DNA of 64,000 nt from positions 1 through 64,000 of the forward strand of contig CALZBJ010000004.1 in the NCBI GenBank assembly GCA_945619025.1, written 5' to 3'. Both the position numbers and the translations under genes were made by a program. Below, piece by piece: positions 41,885 through 50,505 of this stretch (the first letter of the stretch is position 1; each line of letters starts with the position of its first letter). The notes below the pieces were generated by a model, which saw only the letters and a program-made list of their open reading frames with translations, had not been told where the DNA came from and did not search any database. The stretch is from CALZBJ01 sp945619025 (GTDB taxonomy: Bacteria; Pseudomonadota; Gammaproteobacteria; Cardiobacteriales; Wohlfahrtiimonadaceae).

Positions 41885-42271
41885 ATGAAGAGACCATTAA
41901 GGCGAATTCTTTGTATCGATGATGATCAGGATATTTTGAGTATTATCGAATTTTCCCTCTCGGAAGTGGGCGGTTTTGAAGTGAAGGCGTGTGCCTCAGG
42001 AAAAGCAGCGCTTGCGTGTGTGGATGAATTCAAGCCGGAACTCTTTTTGATTGATGTGATGATGCCCGAAATGAGCGGTCCTGAGACGTTAAATGCGCTT
42101 CAGGCACTTCCTGAGTTTGAAAATACCCCCGCGATTTTTTTAACGGCAAACGTACAGTTTGCAGCGTATTCAGAGGCGCGTCCTCCGAAAATGCTGGGGG
42201 TATTAACCAAACCATTTGACCCAATGCAGCTCTCAGAGCGCATTACCAAATTGTGGGAAGAGCACATGTAA
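41885..42271 (+). CDS. Single-domain response regulator (receiver only)
   Basis: This 128-residue CheY-like protein consists of one phosphoacceptor domain: the acidic pair in ILCIDDDQDI, the phospho-acceptor Asp in LFLIDVMMPEMSG, the Thr in AIFLTANVQF and the Lys in VLTKPFDP. No output domain is present, so it must act by protein contact, as CheY or Spo0F-like phosphorelay parts do. No histidine kinase is adjacent. I chose ATG 41885 with AAAGAGAG upstream; an in-frame GTG at 41858 would add nine residues without a good site. The next element is a terminator. Confidence 0.8.
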   Translation: MKRPLRRILCIDDDQDILSIIEFSLSEVGGFEVKACASGKAALACVDEFKPELFLIDVMMPEMSGPETLNALQALPEFENTPAIFLTANVQFAAYSEARPPKMLGVLTKPFDPMQLSERITKLWEEHM

Positions 42272-42321
42272 ACGGGCTCGCCGTATCAGTGGTAAATTAG
42301 TCAATTAAAAACAGAAATCAT

Positions 42322-42363
42322 AAAAAAGCGGAACATCGATTAAAGTATCGGTTCCGCTTTTTT
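42322..42363 (+). terminator. Intrinsic terminator after the receiver gene
   Basis: AAAAAAGCGGAAC and GTTCCGCTTTTTT form a perfect long stem, with a further CGAT/ATCG pairing inside the loop, followed by T. It also faces the leftward rsmD unit and may act in both directions. Confidence 0.85.
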
Positions 42364-42403
42364 GTGTCTGTCTGCGCAACTAATGCGCTGTGATTATTCC
42401 TGA

Positions 42404-42982
42404 TTATTCGAGCAGGCGATAGAGATAGAGCTCACTCTCTTTAGTTTTCGCACTCTTTTTCCGCTCAAAATGGGTTAGAAGCGCCGTATCATTGAGGGCT
42501 TTACCGCGAGGAATCTCAAGGGAGATTACAAGCGCTTCCATCAGCCCGTGATGCGCGCCGATTTTCTGTAAAAGTGCATCATAAAGCTCGCCATGAAAGG
42601 GCGGATCGATAAAGAGTAGATCAAATTGCGACTCTTCAGGAAGCGATTCAATATAGCTAAGAGCATCGCCTAAAATCACCGTATAACGCTCTGGCTCAAT
42701 TTTAAGGGATTCAATATTTTTAAGGAGCGTTCTGTAGGCGGTGGGATTTTTTTCGATAAAGGTGACGTGTCCCGCACCGCGAGAAAGCGCCTCAATGCCA
42801 AGGGCGCCGCTTCCGGCAAAAAGGTCAAGGCAACTATGTCCCATCACATCAAATTGCAGCCAATTAAAGAGCGTTTCGCGCATTCTTGATGAGGTCGGGC
42901 GCAAACCTTCAGCGTCGATCACCTCAATCTGGCGCGAGCGATGTTCACCGCCGATAATACGAATTTTATGTGGGGTTGTCAT
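42404..42982 (-). CDS. rsmD: 16S rRNA (guanine(966)-N(2))-methyltransferase
   Basis: RsmD methylates G966 of 16S rRNA during 30S assembly. The 192 residues show the start RIIGGEHRSRQIEVID, RPTSSRMRETLFNWL, SAM motif I in CLDLFAGSGALGIEALSRGA and the catalytic FDLLFIDPPFH. GAGGAGG lies before the ATG. It is the last gene of the leftward group; plsC lies 73 bases upstream. The usual neighbour ftsY is not present. Confidence 0.93.
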   Translation of the reverse strand: MTTPHKIRIIGGEHRSRQIEVIDAEGLRPTSSRMRETLFNWLQFDVMGHSCLDLFAGSGALGIEALSRGAGHVTFIEKNPTAYRTLLKNIESLKIEPERYTVILGDALSYIESLPEESQFDLLFIDPPFHGELYDALLQKIGAHHGLMEALVISLEIPRGKALNDTALLTHFERKKSAKTKESELYLYRLLE

Positions 42983-43055
42983 AGAGCCTCCTCTCTATAG
43001 GATTAAAATCGGCATCATACGTGAGGGAGTTAACCGCAGTATGATTGCGCATGAA

Positions 43056-43778
43056 TTAATCGAGTGTTTGACGAATATTTGGGCGAATCTCCGCTTCCGC
43101 AAGATTGAGCAATTCTTGAGTAGACTGCCCATCAAAGGGAATGGGTTTGCCGACCACCATCGTGATTGTTCCCGGATATTTGAGAAATTGCCCCTTACTC
43201 CACGCGCGCCCTGAATTGATCGCAACGGGAAGCATATCCGCGCCGAGTTCACGGGTCATCAGAAACGCTCCTTTCTTAAAGGGTTTCACTGTATCGGGTT
43301 TCGCGCGGGTGCCTTCGGGGAAAATAATCACCGAACGGCCTTCATTAAATTTCTCTTTTGCCTGCGCAATAATGCTTTTAAGGGCATTACGGCCATCTTG
43401 ACGATTGATCGCGATGGGTTTGAGTTTCGCAAGGCCCCATCCAAAAAAAGGAATCCAGGTGAGCTCGCGCTTTAGCACAAAGGCGTGGGGCGGGAGAATC
43501 ATTGAATAGAGAAAAGTCTCAAAGGTCGATTGATGGTTTGAGACGATCACATGGGGTTTATCCTCTAAATAACGTAGGTTTTCAGCCCCTTCAATGCGGT
43601 ATTTAATGCCGGCACTGATGCGAAGCCACCCAAGCACAATCGCACACCAAATATCGATAATGCGTTTATAGGGTTTCCCCCAAAAGGGCAGTGAAATAAG
43701 AAGGAGTAGAGGCGTCACAATGACGCTGATTACGATAAAGCCTAAGAGGCAGATTAACGAACGTAGCCAAATCATCAT
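43056..43778 (-). CDS. plsC: 1-acyl-sn-glycerol-3-phosphate acyltransferase
   Basis: This membrane-bound acyltransferase makes phosphatidic acid from lysophosphatidic acid. The N-terminus holds two hydrophobic helices; the catalytic motif SNHQSTFET (HX4D-type, here with Glu) and the phosphate-binding VIIFPEGTRAKPDTV are in the right order. In NHQSTFE the usual Asp is Glu, as in some PlsC proteins. I chose ATG 43778 (MMIWLRSL) with AAAGGAC directly upstream; a TTG 18 bases earlier is possible. It follows gmhB by about 18 bases. Together with glyS and gmhB it makes the order known from Pseudomonas. Confidence 0.88.
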   Translation of the reverse strand: MMIWLRSLICLLGFIVISVIVTPLLLLISLPFWGKPYKRIIDIWCAIVLGWLRISAGIKYRIEGAENLRYLEDKPHVIVSNHQSTFETFLYSMILPPHAFVLKRELTWIPFFGWGLAKLKPIAINRQDGRNALKSIIAQAKEKFNEGRSVIIFPEGTRAKPDTVKPFKKGAFLMTRELGADMLPVAINSGRAWSKGQFLKYPGTITMVVGKPIPFDGQSTQELLNLAEAEIRPNIRQTLD

Positions 43779-43796
43779 CGGGTCCTTTAAAGTCAA

Positions 43797-44375
43797 TTAA
43801 GAAGAGCGAAGGAGTGCACTCACAAACGCCTCGAGCGACTCAAAACAGAGCGGTTGAGGCACATTATGCTTTGCCGAAAATTGAGGAAGTTTTTCCACCT
43901 CACGAGCCCCTTTTCCGGTGGTAACCAGAATCGGTGTCACCCCTGCGCGAATGCCCGCTTCCATATCAGCAATTTTATCGCCCACAAAGTAGACCGTTTC
44001 CGTTTTAGGATCGATCGCTTGCGCCGTTAAAATTTTATGGAGCATGCCGGGATTTGGTTTGCGGTCAGGGTGGTGATTATCGCCAGAGGTGCAATATTCA
44101 AGTTGCACAATCTCGCCGCCCAGCGGCGTAAGGAGACCCCGCATTTTTTCATGCATCGCGTTAAGATCATCAAGATCATAGAGCCCAAGCGTGATGCCAC
44201 GTTGATTGGTGGCAATGGCAACGGGAATCTGTTGATGGGTTAACTCGGCGATCGCCTCAAGACTTCCCGGGATCGGGAGCCACTCCGCTTTTGATTTAAT
44301 ATAGTGATCCGAATCGTGATTAATTACGCCATCACGATCGAGAATCACTAAACTAGGGCGCTCAAGAACCGTCAT
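43797..44375 (-). CDS. gmhB: D-glycero-beta-D-manno-heptose 1,7-bisphosphate 7-phosphatase
   Basis: GmhB is a HAD phosphatase for the heptose of lipopolysaccharide inner core. The 192 residues have the nucleophile motif VILDRDGVINHDS, IPVAIATNQRGITLGLYD (motif II with Thr), the Cys/His zinc-loop remnant EYCTSGDNHHPDRKPNPGML and the late YFVGDKIADMEAG with acidic metal ligands. The loop usually has three Cys and one His; here one Cys and two His are seen. The ATG directly follows the glyS stop codon, so translation is coupled. Confidence 0.9.
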   Translation of the reverse strand: MTVLERPSLVILDRDGVINHDSDHYIKSKAEWLPIPGSLEAIAELTHQQIPVAIATNQRGITLGLYDLDDLNAMHEKMRGLLTPLGGEIVQLEYCTSGDNHHPDRKPNPGMLHKILTAQAIDPKTETVYFVGDKIADMEAGIRAGVTPILVTTGKGAREVEKLPQFSAKHNVPQPLCFESLEAFVSALLRSS

Positions 44376-46454
44376 CTAGAGCTGTAACTCCGAGATATCG
44401 GCAACGGAGCGGAAGAGCTCATTGGTCGCCGAAAGCAGTGCTAAACGATTGGTGCGAAGCGCTTCATCATCAACCATCACCATGGTTTCCGCAAAGAAAG
44501 CTTCAAGGGGCTCGGCAAGGTTGGCAAGCGTGGTTAAAATCTCATGGTATTGATCATTTTCCACATAGGTTTTCACCGTGTCGTTGAGCGAATCGATGAT
44601 CTCGTAAAGCGCTTTCTCTTCTGCATTTTCAAGCAGAGTTGCATTGACGGGCGTATCGATTGATACCGCATTTTTATGGAGAATATTGTGAATGCGTTTA
44701 TTTGATTCCACGAGCGCTTTCGCCGCAGGGAGTGCTTTAAATTCTTTTACTGCAAGGAGACGCTCATAGATATCGAGCGGATCGGTGAGTTTAAGCTCCG
44801 CGATTGACGCAAAGATATCATTTGAAACGCCAAGGTCGCTTGAGTAGGCGCGCATCCGATCAAAAATATAGTTGAAAATCACGTCGATGCTTTTGTTTGC
44901 TTCGATCGACTCAGGCATCAGTTCTGCCGCTTTTTCAATGAGTTCCAATAGATCTAAGTGATGTTTTTCTTCCACCATCATTCGCAAAACCGCGAGCGCG
45001 TTACGACGTAAGCTGTACGGGTCGCGCGAACCGGTCGGAATCTCACCAATGGAGAAAATCCCGACGATGGTATCTAAACGTTCCGCCAGTCCAAGGGCGA
45101 CCGCTTCATCCGATTCAGGCAATTTATCACCGGCAAAACGGGGCCAGTAGACTTGCTCTAAACTGCTCGCAACGAGCGCAGGTTCCCCTTGCACTTCGGC
45201 GTAATAGCGTGCCATCGTGCCTTGAAGTTCGGGGAATTCTTGCACCATATTGGAGATGAGGTCCGATTTATTGAGGCGAGCGGCGCGTTCAACAATTGCT
45301 TTATCGGCGCCAATTTTATCGGCAATAAAGAGCGCAAGCGTCTGCACACGGCGAATTTTATCCGCTTGAGTGCCAAGTTTTGTTTGGAAAACCACCGACT
45401 CAAGGGATTTTAAATAGGCTTCAAGGGGGATCTTTTTATCCTCTTCCCAGAAGAATTCCGCATCGGCAAAGCGAGGACGAATGACGCGCTCGTTCCCATC
45501 GATCACCGCTTCCGGGGATTTACTTTCGATGTTGGTAATAAAGCAGAATTTATTTAAGAGTTTGCCCGCCTCATCGACAATGGGGAAGTAGCGTTGATGC
45601 TCTTCCATGGCGATAATGAGCGCTTCTTGCGGCACATTTAAAAAGTGCTCTTCAAACGATCCCACAAGGGCTACCGGCCATTCAACAAGCGCGGTGACCT
45701 CATTTAAAAGGCCTTCGCTGACGATCGCTTTTCCAACGCCTTCCGTCACTTCAAGAATTTGTTTTGAGATAAGAGCTTTACGTGCCTCAAAATCGGGCAT
45801 AACGTGCGCGTCATTAACCATAATCTCGGCATATTTTTCAGGCGAGGTGATGGTGATCGGCGCTTTGGTGTGGAAACGGTGGCCACGGGTTTGATTGCCC
45901 GCTTGAATGCCAAACAGCTCCATGTCGATCACGTCGCTGCCATAAAGTACAACAAGCCAACGTACCGGACGCACAAATTCAAAATCATTATCAGCCCAGC
46001 GCATGCGTTTTGGAATGGGAAGCGCTTTAAGCGATTGCTCCACCATTTCAGGGAGCATTTCGGTTAAGGTTTTGCCTTTCACTGCTTGTGAGAAGGTATA
46101 CCACGCGCCTTTATCGGTCTCTTGAATTGTAAGATCGTCAATCTCGGCGCCGCACGAACGGGCAAATCCCATGAGTGCAGGAGTCGGTTTTCCCTCTTTC
46201 ATCGCCGCAGCCACTGCCGGCCCTCGACGTTCATTGGTGTAATCTTCTTGCTGCGCGGGAAGGTCATGAATCACAAGCGCTAAACGGCGCGGTGTTGCAT
46301 ACGCTTCAATCGCAGAAAAACTTAATTTTTTATCGGTGAGCGCCTTTTCCATTGCGCCTTTGAACGCATCAGACAGGGAATGTAACGCCTTAGGAGGTAG
46401 CTCCTCAGTACCAATTTCGATTAATAAAGTCTCTTTTCTCATTAAATTATCCAT
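44376..46454 (-). CDS. glyS: Glycyl-tRNA synthetase beta subunit
   Basis: GlyS is the large subunit of the two-subunit (alpha2beta2) glycyl-tRNA synthetase and binds tRNA. The 692 residues begin ETLLIEIGTEELPPKALHSL, contain FVRPVRWLVVLYGSDVIDMELFG and MEEHQRYFPIVDEAGKLLN, and end in a helical anticodon domain. The family start is usually at the second ATG (46442, MRKETLL). The catalytic alpha subunit gene glyQ, which normally lies directly upstream, is not here: queG stands there instead. Confidence 0.95.
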   Translation of the reverse strand: MDNLMRKETLLIEIGTEELPPKALHSLSDAFKGAMEKALTDKKLSFSAIEAYATPRRLALVIHDLPAQQEDYTNERRGPAVAAAMKEGKPTPALMGFARSCGAEIDDLTIQETDKGAWYTFSQAVKGKTLTEMLPEMVEQSLKALPIPKRMRWADNDFEFVRPVRWLVVLYGSDVIDMELFGIQAGNQTRGHRFHTKAPITITSPEKYAEIMVNDAHVMPDFEARKALISKQILEVTEGVGKAIVSEGLLNEVTALVEWPVALVGSFEEHFLNVPQEALIIAMEEHQRYFPIVDEAGKLLNKFCFITNIESKSPEAVIDGNERVIRPRFADAEFFWEEDKKIPLEAYLKSLESVVFQTKLGTQADKIRRVQTLALFIADKIGADKAIVERAARLNKSDLISNMVQEFPELQGTMARYYAEVQGEPALVASSLEQVYWPRFAGDKLPESDEAVALGLAERLDTIVGIFSIGEIPTGSRDPYSLRRNALAVLRMMVEEKHHLDLLELIEKAAELMPESIEANKSIDVIFNYIFDRMRAYSSDLGVSNDIFASIAELKLTDPLDIYERLLAVKEFKALPAAKALVESNKRIHNILHKNAVSIDTPVNATLLENAEEKALYEIIDSLNDTVKTYVENDQYHEILTTLANLAEPLEAFFAETMVMVDDEALRTNRLALLSATNELFRSVADISELQL

Positions 46455-46547
46455 TGAACGTCGTAAAAGTTGAGTAATCTTATAATTTTACCGCATCTAA
46501 GGGATTCTCCCAAACTTATTATAATGGGGCAAAATAAGGAGGGAATT

Positions 46548-47627
46548 TTATGGTGTTTGCGCCGCTTTTTTGGCGATCTGTTCACTAAGCGCCCAGGCGA
46601 CATGCTCTTGGACGGCGGGATCGGGATAGCTCTCTTTTTCTCGAAGCGCATCGATGTTTTCAGCGCGATACTGATCGTTCCCAATGCCAATGGCGATATT
46701 GCGCAGCCAACGATCATATCCGAGTCTACGAATCGGGCTTCCTTCAGTTTTTTTGAGAAATTCTGTTTCCGTCCAATTAAATAGCTCCAAAAGTGAAGAA
46801 GAATCGAGTTTATGGCGTGGGAGAAAATCCTCGATCACATGGCGGGTGGAAAAACGATTCCACGGGCAGACAATTTGGCAATCATCGCACCCAAAAATAC
46901 GGTTGCCCATCGGTTTACGAAACTCGACGGGAATGGGGCCAAAAGATTCGATGGTGAGATAGGAGATGCATTTGCCGGCATCGATCTGAAAGGGCTCAAC
47001 AATGGCATCGGTCGGGCACGCTTTAAGGCAACGGGTACAGCCGCCGCAGTGATTGATAATCGGCTCGCTACTGATATCGATCGCGCGATCAATATAGATT
47101 TCACCCAAGAAGAAATAAGAGCCCGCTTTCGGGTGAATAATCATCGTATTTTTGCCAAAAAATCCTAAGCCCGATTGATGGCTAAGGGCGCGCTCTAAAA
47201 CCGGCGCACTATCGACAAAGGCGCGAAATTGCAGATCAGGAATCGTCTCTTGCATCCATTTCCCAAGATCGTTGAGCTGTTTTCTGAGAACCTTATGATA
47301 ATCACGGCCAAGGGCGTACATCGACACATAGCCTTCAGAGGGCTCGGTGAGGCGCATTTTTGCGGGAAAATCGGGATTAAAATAGTTGAGCTTAGCGGTA
47401 ATAATGGAGACCGTGCCCTCCACTAAAAGCTCCGGGCGATAGCGTTTTTCGCCATGCTTGGTCATGTAATCGAGATCGGCGTGGAAGTGTTTGGCCGTCC
47501 ACGCTAAAAAGTGTTCGCTCGCCTCCGATAGATCGATGGAACTGCTGCTTAAGTCGCTAATGCCAAGGGATTCGGCTTTATCTCGGAGCGCCTTAAGAAA
47601 GATCGGATCGGCGAGCGTATCGGTCAT
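46548..47627 (-). CDS. queG: Epoxyqueuosine reductase
   Basis: QueG performs the last step of queuosine synthesis in tRNA with cobalamin and two [4Fe-4S] clusters. The 359 residues show the catalytic region FVDSAPVLERALSHQSGLGFFGKNTMI, then two cluster motifs, CGGCTRCLKACPTDAIVEP and FGCDDCQIVCPWNRF with further Cys. A C-terminal HEAT-like end (AVQEHVAWALSEQ) is present. Its start overlaps the coaD stop by ATGA. The usual partner tsaE/yjeE is not next to it. Confidence 0.94.
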   Translation of the reverse strand: MTDTLADPIFLKALRDKAESLGISDLSSSSIDLSEASEHFLAWTAKHFHADLDYMTKHGEKRYRPELLVEGTVSIITAKLNYFNPDFPAKMRLTEPSEGYVSMYALGRDYHKVLRKQLNDLGKWMQETIPDLQFRAFVDSAPVLERALSHQSGLGFFGKNTMIIHPKAGSYFFLGEIYIDRAIDISSEPIINHCGGCTRCLKACPTDAIVEPFQIDAGKCISYLTIESFGPIPVEFRKPMGNRIFGCDDCQIVCPWNRFSTRHVIEDFLPRHKLDSSSLLELFNWTETEFLKKTEGSPIRRLGYDRWLRNIAIGIGNDQYRAENIDALREKESYPDPAVQEHVAWALSEQIAKKAAQTP

Positions 47628-48118
47628 CGCTCAGCGCGTTTCTCGTTGAGTTTTTCTAACACATAGGGATCGACGAGCGCACTGACATCGCCGCCTAACA
47701 TCGAAGCTTCACGAATCATGGTCGAGGAGACAAAGGAGTATTTATCGCTCGGGGTTAAAAAGACCGTTTCGATACTGGAATTGAGGTGACGATTAAGGCT
47801 CGCCATCTGAAATTCATACTCAAAATCCGAGACTGCACGCAGTCCGCGAACCAGCACAAATGAGCCGATCTCATCCATAAAGCGCGCAAGCAGATCGTTA
47901 AATCCTACCACTTCAATGTTGTCGTGATTTTTAAAGACCTCTTTGGCCATCGCAACGCGTTCTTCGTAAGAAAATAGCGGACGTTTAGAGGGGCCGGTAA
48001 TTTTTGCCACTGCCACAATCAGGCGTGGAAATATCTTGGAGGCACGATAGATAATATCGGAGTGACCATTGGTAATCGGGTCGAACGTACCGGGATAAAC
48101 CGCCGTGACTTCTTTCAT
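47624..48118 (-). CDS. coaD: Phosphopantetheine adenylyltransferase
   Basis: CoaD makes dephospho-CoA from 4'-phosphopantetheine and ATP. The 164 residues have the nucleotidyltransferase motif YPGTFDPITNGHSDII (T/HxGH type), VLVRGLRAVSDFEYEFQMA, and FVSSTMIREASMLGGDVSALV with the ISSTxxR signature. AAAGGA lies before the ATG. It shares a 4-base overlap with queG. Confidence 0.96.
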   Translation of the reverse strand: MKEVTAVYPGTFDPITNGHSDIIYRASKIFPRLIVAVAKITGPSKRPLFSYEERVAMAKEVFKNHDNIEVVGFNDLLARFMDEIGSFVLVRGLRAVSDFEYEFQMASLNRHLNSSIETVFLTPSDKYSFVSSTMIREASMLGGDVSALVDPYVLEKLNEKRAER

Positions 48119-48262
48119 AATGAATCCTTTTCTCGTATCCTTTGGTTGTGTATAAATAAGAGCCTGCTCTTGTGTGATTGCGCCATCTTAACGGGCGCGT
48201 TATGTGGCATTTTGCTCTCAATCCTCTCGATTTTATCGTCGCTTACCGATTCACTGGGCGAT

Positions 48263-48293
48263 AAAAAAGGCACCTTGATCGGGCGCCTCTTTA
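48263..48293 (-). terminator. Terminator after tenA
   Basis: AGGCACC and GGCGCCT pair with one A-C mismatch around a 7-base loop. Read leftward it is followed by TTTTTTAT, so it ends the tenA message before coaD. Confidence 0.6.
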
Positions 48294-48316
48294 TTATAAC
48301 GATTTTTAATGGGCTT

Positions 48317-49000
48317 TTATACCACGGTGTTAACCGGCCACATTGAGAGATCGTTCGCCATATCCCAGAACATATATTCATAATAGCTCGTTTTTACGAC
48401 AATCTCTTCGAGCGCTTTTCGCTCTTCCGGTGAGCGTTTTTCACCAATCTCATCAATGAGTTGAATGCAGGTGTCGGCAAGAGCGGTAAATTCAGGCGAT
48501 GAGTAGGTTTTCACCCATTGACCGTAGAGCGGATGCTCCGTTGCGCCTTCCCAAGTGGCTAAATGTTTACCAATAAAGTTATAACTCCATGCGCAGGCAA
48601 GCACCGCCGCGATGGTGTTTTCCACCCCACCGATCGACGCTTGGCTCAACATATAGCTCGTATAGGAGGTCATCGTCGCAGACGGTTCGGTATTTTCAAG
48701 TTCTTCATGCGAAATGCCAAATTTTGACGCGTAATCGCGATGGAGATCCATCTCAAACTTCATCGTTCCGTGTAATAGTTCAGCAAAAAGCGTCATGGTA
48801 CGCAGATCATTCGCTTTTGAGGCACCGATCGCAAAGAGGCGTGAATACTCGATCAGATAGATATAATCTTGCTTCATATAGTGCTTAAATTTTTCTTCAT
48901 CAAGCGTCCCTTTACCGATGCCATCCACAAACGGATGCACAAGATAGCTCTCCCAGAGCGGTTTAACACGATTAAAAATCTGCTGACTTAAAGGTTCCAT
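48317..49000 (-). CDS. tenA: Thiaminase II / aminopyrimidine aminohydrolase
   Basis: TenA hydrolyses aminopyrimidine degradation products of thiamin to HMP, or cleaves thiamin. From ATG 49000 (MEPLSQQIF) it has 227 residues. The all-helical fold is clear: FVDGIGKGTLDEEKFKHYMKQDYIYLIEYSRLFA, MLSQASIGGVENTIAAVLACAWSYNFIG with the active Cys, and KTSYYEYMFWDMA with the catalytic Glu near the end. An upstream in-frame ATG at 49048 has no site; AAGGAAA serves 49000. thiC with a TPP riboswitch lies 9 kb away; this gene has no riboswitch of its own. Confidence 0.92.
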   Translation of the reverse strand: MEPLSQQIFNRVKPLWESYLVHPFVDGIGKGTLDEEKFKHYMKQDYIYLIEYSRLFAIGASKANDLRTMTLFAELLHGTMKFEMDLHRDYASKFGISHEELENTEPSATMTSYTSYMLSQASIGGVENTIAAVLACAWSYNFIGKHLATWEGATEHPLYGQWVKTYSSPEFTALADTCIQLIDEIGEKRSPEERKALEEIVVKTSYYEYMFWDMANDLSMWPVNTVV

Positions 49001-49173
49001 AGCAATTTCCTTATTTTTTATAATGGGGGAATTGAGCTCACGGGGCAAAAACGGCTCGCCATGAGCGATAATGCGCCATTAGTAGCATTTGGGCATCTCG
49101 TTGTCAATTTGGCGCTTTGGGCGAAATCATTATATGATTATGCTTTGCAAAAACGAATAAAACAGGTGGGGAG

Positions 49174-49920
49174 ATGGTGAGTAAACGACGTAGCCGTAAT
49201 GTTCTAGAAAAAAATCCTGAGATCTATGAAACCCATGGATTCTTGCACCACGAGATCGCGCGCCGACTGGTGGAGTATGTCAAACCAACAACCGAGCCCT
49301 CGCGCATTATTAATGATGGCGCGTTTGATCACTATTTAACGGGGCTGTTAAAAAACCGTTTTACGGGCAGTGAAGTGGCGGAAAATATCGATGAAACCAC
49401 GCTTCCGGCGGATCTCATTGTGAGCAATCTCTATCTGCAAGATGTGTGGGAATTTGAAGAGGCGATGCGCAATTATTATCGCCTTACCAATCCCGGTGGG
49501 CGCGTGATTATGACGATGATCGGCGTTGGGAGTTTTGGCGAGCTGATGCAGGAAAACGGCATTGCCATTAATGGTTTTCCCGACATTGAAGATGTGGGCG
49601 ATTTTATGCACGGACTTGGCTTTAAAGATTCGGTGCTCTTCATTGAAAAAATCAATCTCACCTATGAAAAACTTGAAACACTGCTGAATGATCTGCGCGT
49701 TGTGGGCGGTCGTCCGTTTGATCCAGATAAGGGTCTGCGCACGCCAAACTGGTTAGAGACGTGGAAAGAGAATGTAGCCAAAGAGTGCTTCGATGGCGAG
49801 CTCTACACCATTAGCTTTGATGTGATTTACGCAGAAGCAGGCGTGCCCGAGGTGAAAAATACGCCCCAAAAGAGTGGCGATGTCTATGTGGATATCACCC
49901 ATCTGAAAGCGGATTTCTAA
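49174..49920 (+). CDS. BioC/NDUFAF5-like protein lacking the SAM motif
   Basis: This 248-residue protein aligns by eye with the BioC / NDUFAF5 methyltransferase group: ADLIVSNLYLQDVWEFEEAMRN (residues 79-100) resembles the ADLIVSNLALQWV-type motif IV, NPGGRVIMTMIGVGSFGEL motif V, FPDIEDVGDFMHGLGFKDSV and LTYEKLETLLNDLRVVGGR the C-terminal cap. Motif I, where BioC has DLGCGTG, reads IINDGAFDHYLTG (about 45-57), with no Gly-rich loop, and the acidic residue that binds ribose is not evident. It is thus probably not able to bind SAM in the normal way. GTGGGGAG precedes the ATG. No bio gene is near. NDUFAF5-type proteins assist complex I in mitochondria, but a link to nuo here is only a thought. 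Confidence 0.65.
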   Translation: MVSKRRSRNVLEKNPEIYETHGFLHHEIARRLVEYVKPTTEPSRIINDGAFDHYLTGLLKNRFTGSEVAENIDETTLPADLIVSNLYLQDVWEFEEAMRNYYRLTNPGGRVIMTMIGVGSFGELMQENGIAINGFPDIEDVGDFMHGLGFKDSVLFIEKINLTYEKLETLLNDLRVVGGRPFDPDKGLRTPNWLETWKENVAKECFDGELYTISFDVIYAEAGVPEVKNTPQKSGDVYVDITHLKADF

Positions 49921-50111
49921 TTAAAATACGACAAGTGAGGCCTGTGGAGGCAGAGCGCCTTTCGTAGCAGAAAGGGCTCGGGTTGTGTATAATATTGCAA
50001 TTAGTACTAAAACCGTACCATATTGCTTTTTCCCTATCCTCGACCGTTGATGAATCGTGAGGAAAACACCGGAAAACCGATGGGCGGGCCTTTAAATTGA
50101 AGGGAGACATC

Positions 50112-50429
50112 ATGTTTACTGTAACTGACAATGCACGCAATCAATTAGCGAAAACCTTGGCCGAGTCTGATGCGGTCGCGATTAAAGTCGCGCTGAAAAA
50201 ATCAGGCTGTTCGGGATTTATGTATTATCTCGATTTTTGTAAAGAGCTCGATGAGTCGCTCGTGGTGCTTGAAAAAGAGCCGTTAACGCTCGTCGCGGAA
50301 GAGGAAAATCTTCCCTATCTTAAAAATGTGACGCTCGATTATGTTAAAGAGGGATTAAATCGCACGTTTCGCTTTAGCAATCCTGACGCAAAAGCGGAAT
50401 GTGGCTGTGGCGAAAGCTTTCTTTTTTAA
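50112..50429 (+). CDS. A-type Fe-S carrier (IscA/SufA/ErpA family)
   Basis: This 105-residue protein passes Fe-S clusters to apoproteins. The three family Cys are present: SGCSGFMYYL, and ECGCGES at the end. The start ATG 50112 has AGGGAG 5 bases upstream; an earlier in-frame TTG at 50097 would include that site. It is not in an isc or suf cluster, so it could be an ErpA-like carrier; FMYYLDF in place of the usual YxLxF/ExxD pattern does not decide the subtype. A perfect TATAAT at 49988-49993 is a possible -10 box. Confidence 0.85.
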   Translation: MFTVTDNARNQLAKTLAESDAVAIKVALKKSGCSGFMYYLDFCKELDESLVVLEKEPLTLVAEEENLPYLKNVTLDYVKEGLNRTFRFSNPDAKAECGCGESFLF

Positions 50430-50452
50430 CCGAACATTCACTATACTGATAT

Positions 50453-50480
50453 AAGGCGCAACGCGCGCCTTCATTATTTT
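50453..50480 (+). terminator. Possible terminator after the Fe-S carrier gene
   Basis: AAGGCGC and GCGCCTT form a perfect 7-bp stem with a 5-base loop (50453-50471), followed by CATTATTTT. The T run is interrupted, so readthrough to the next gene is possible. Confidence 0.45.
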
Positions 50481-50505
50481 TACCCTACCAAAAGAGAGGC
50501 AACTT

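Noticed and set aside
48062..48346. 94-codon frame on the plus strand between coaD and tenA
   Set aside because: It overlaps coaD and the tenA terminator and has no ribosome binding site; the hydrophobic stretch is a by-product of base composition.
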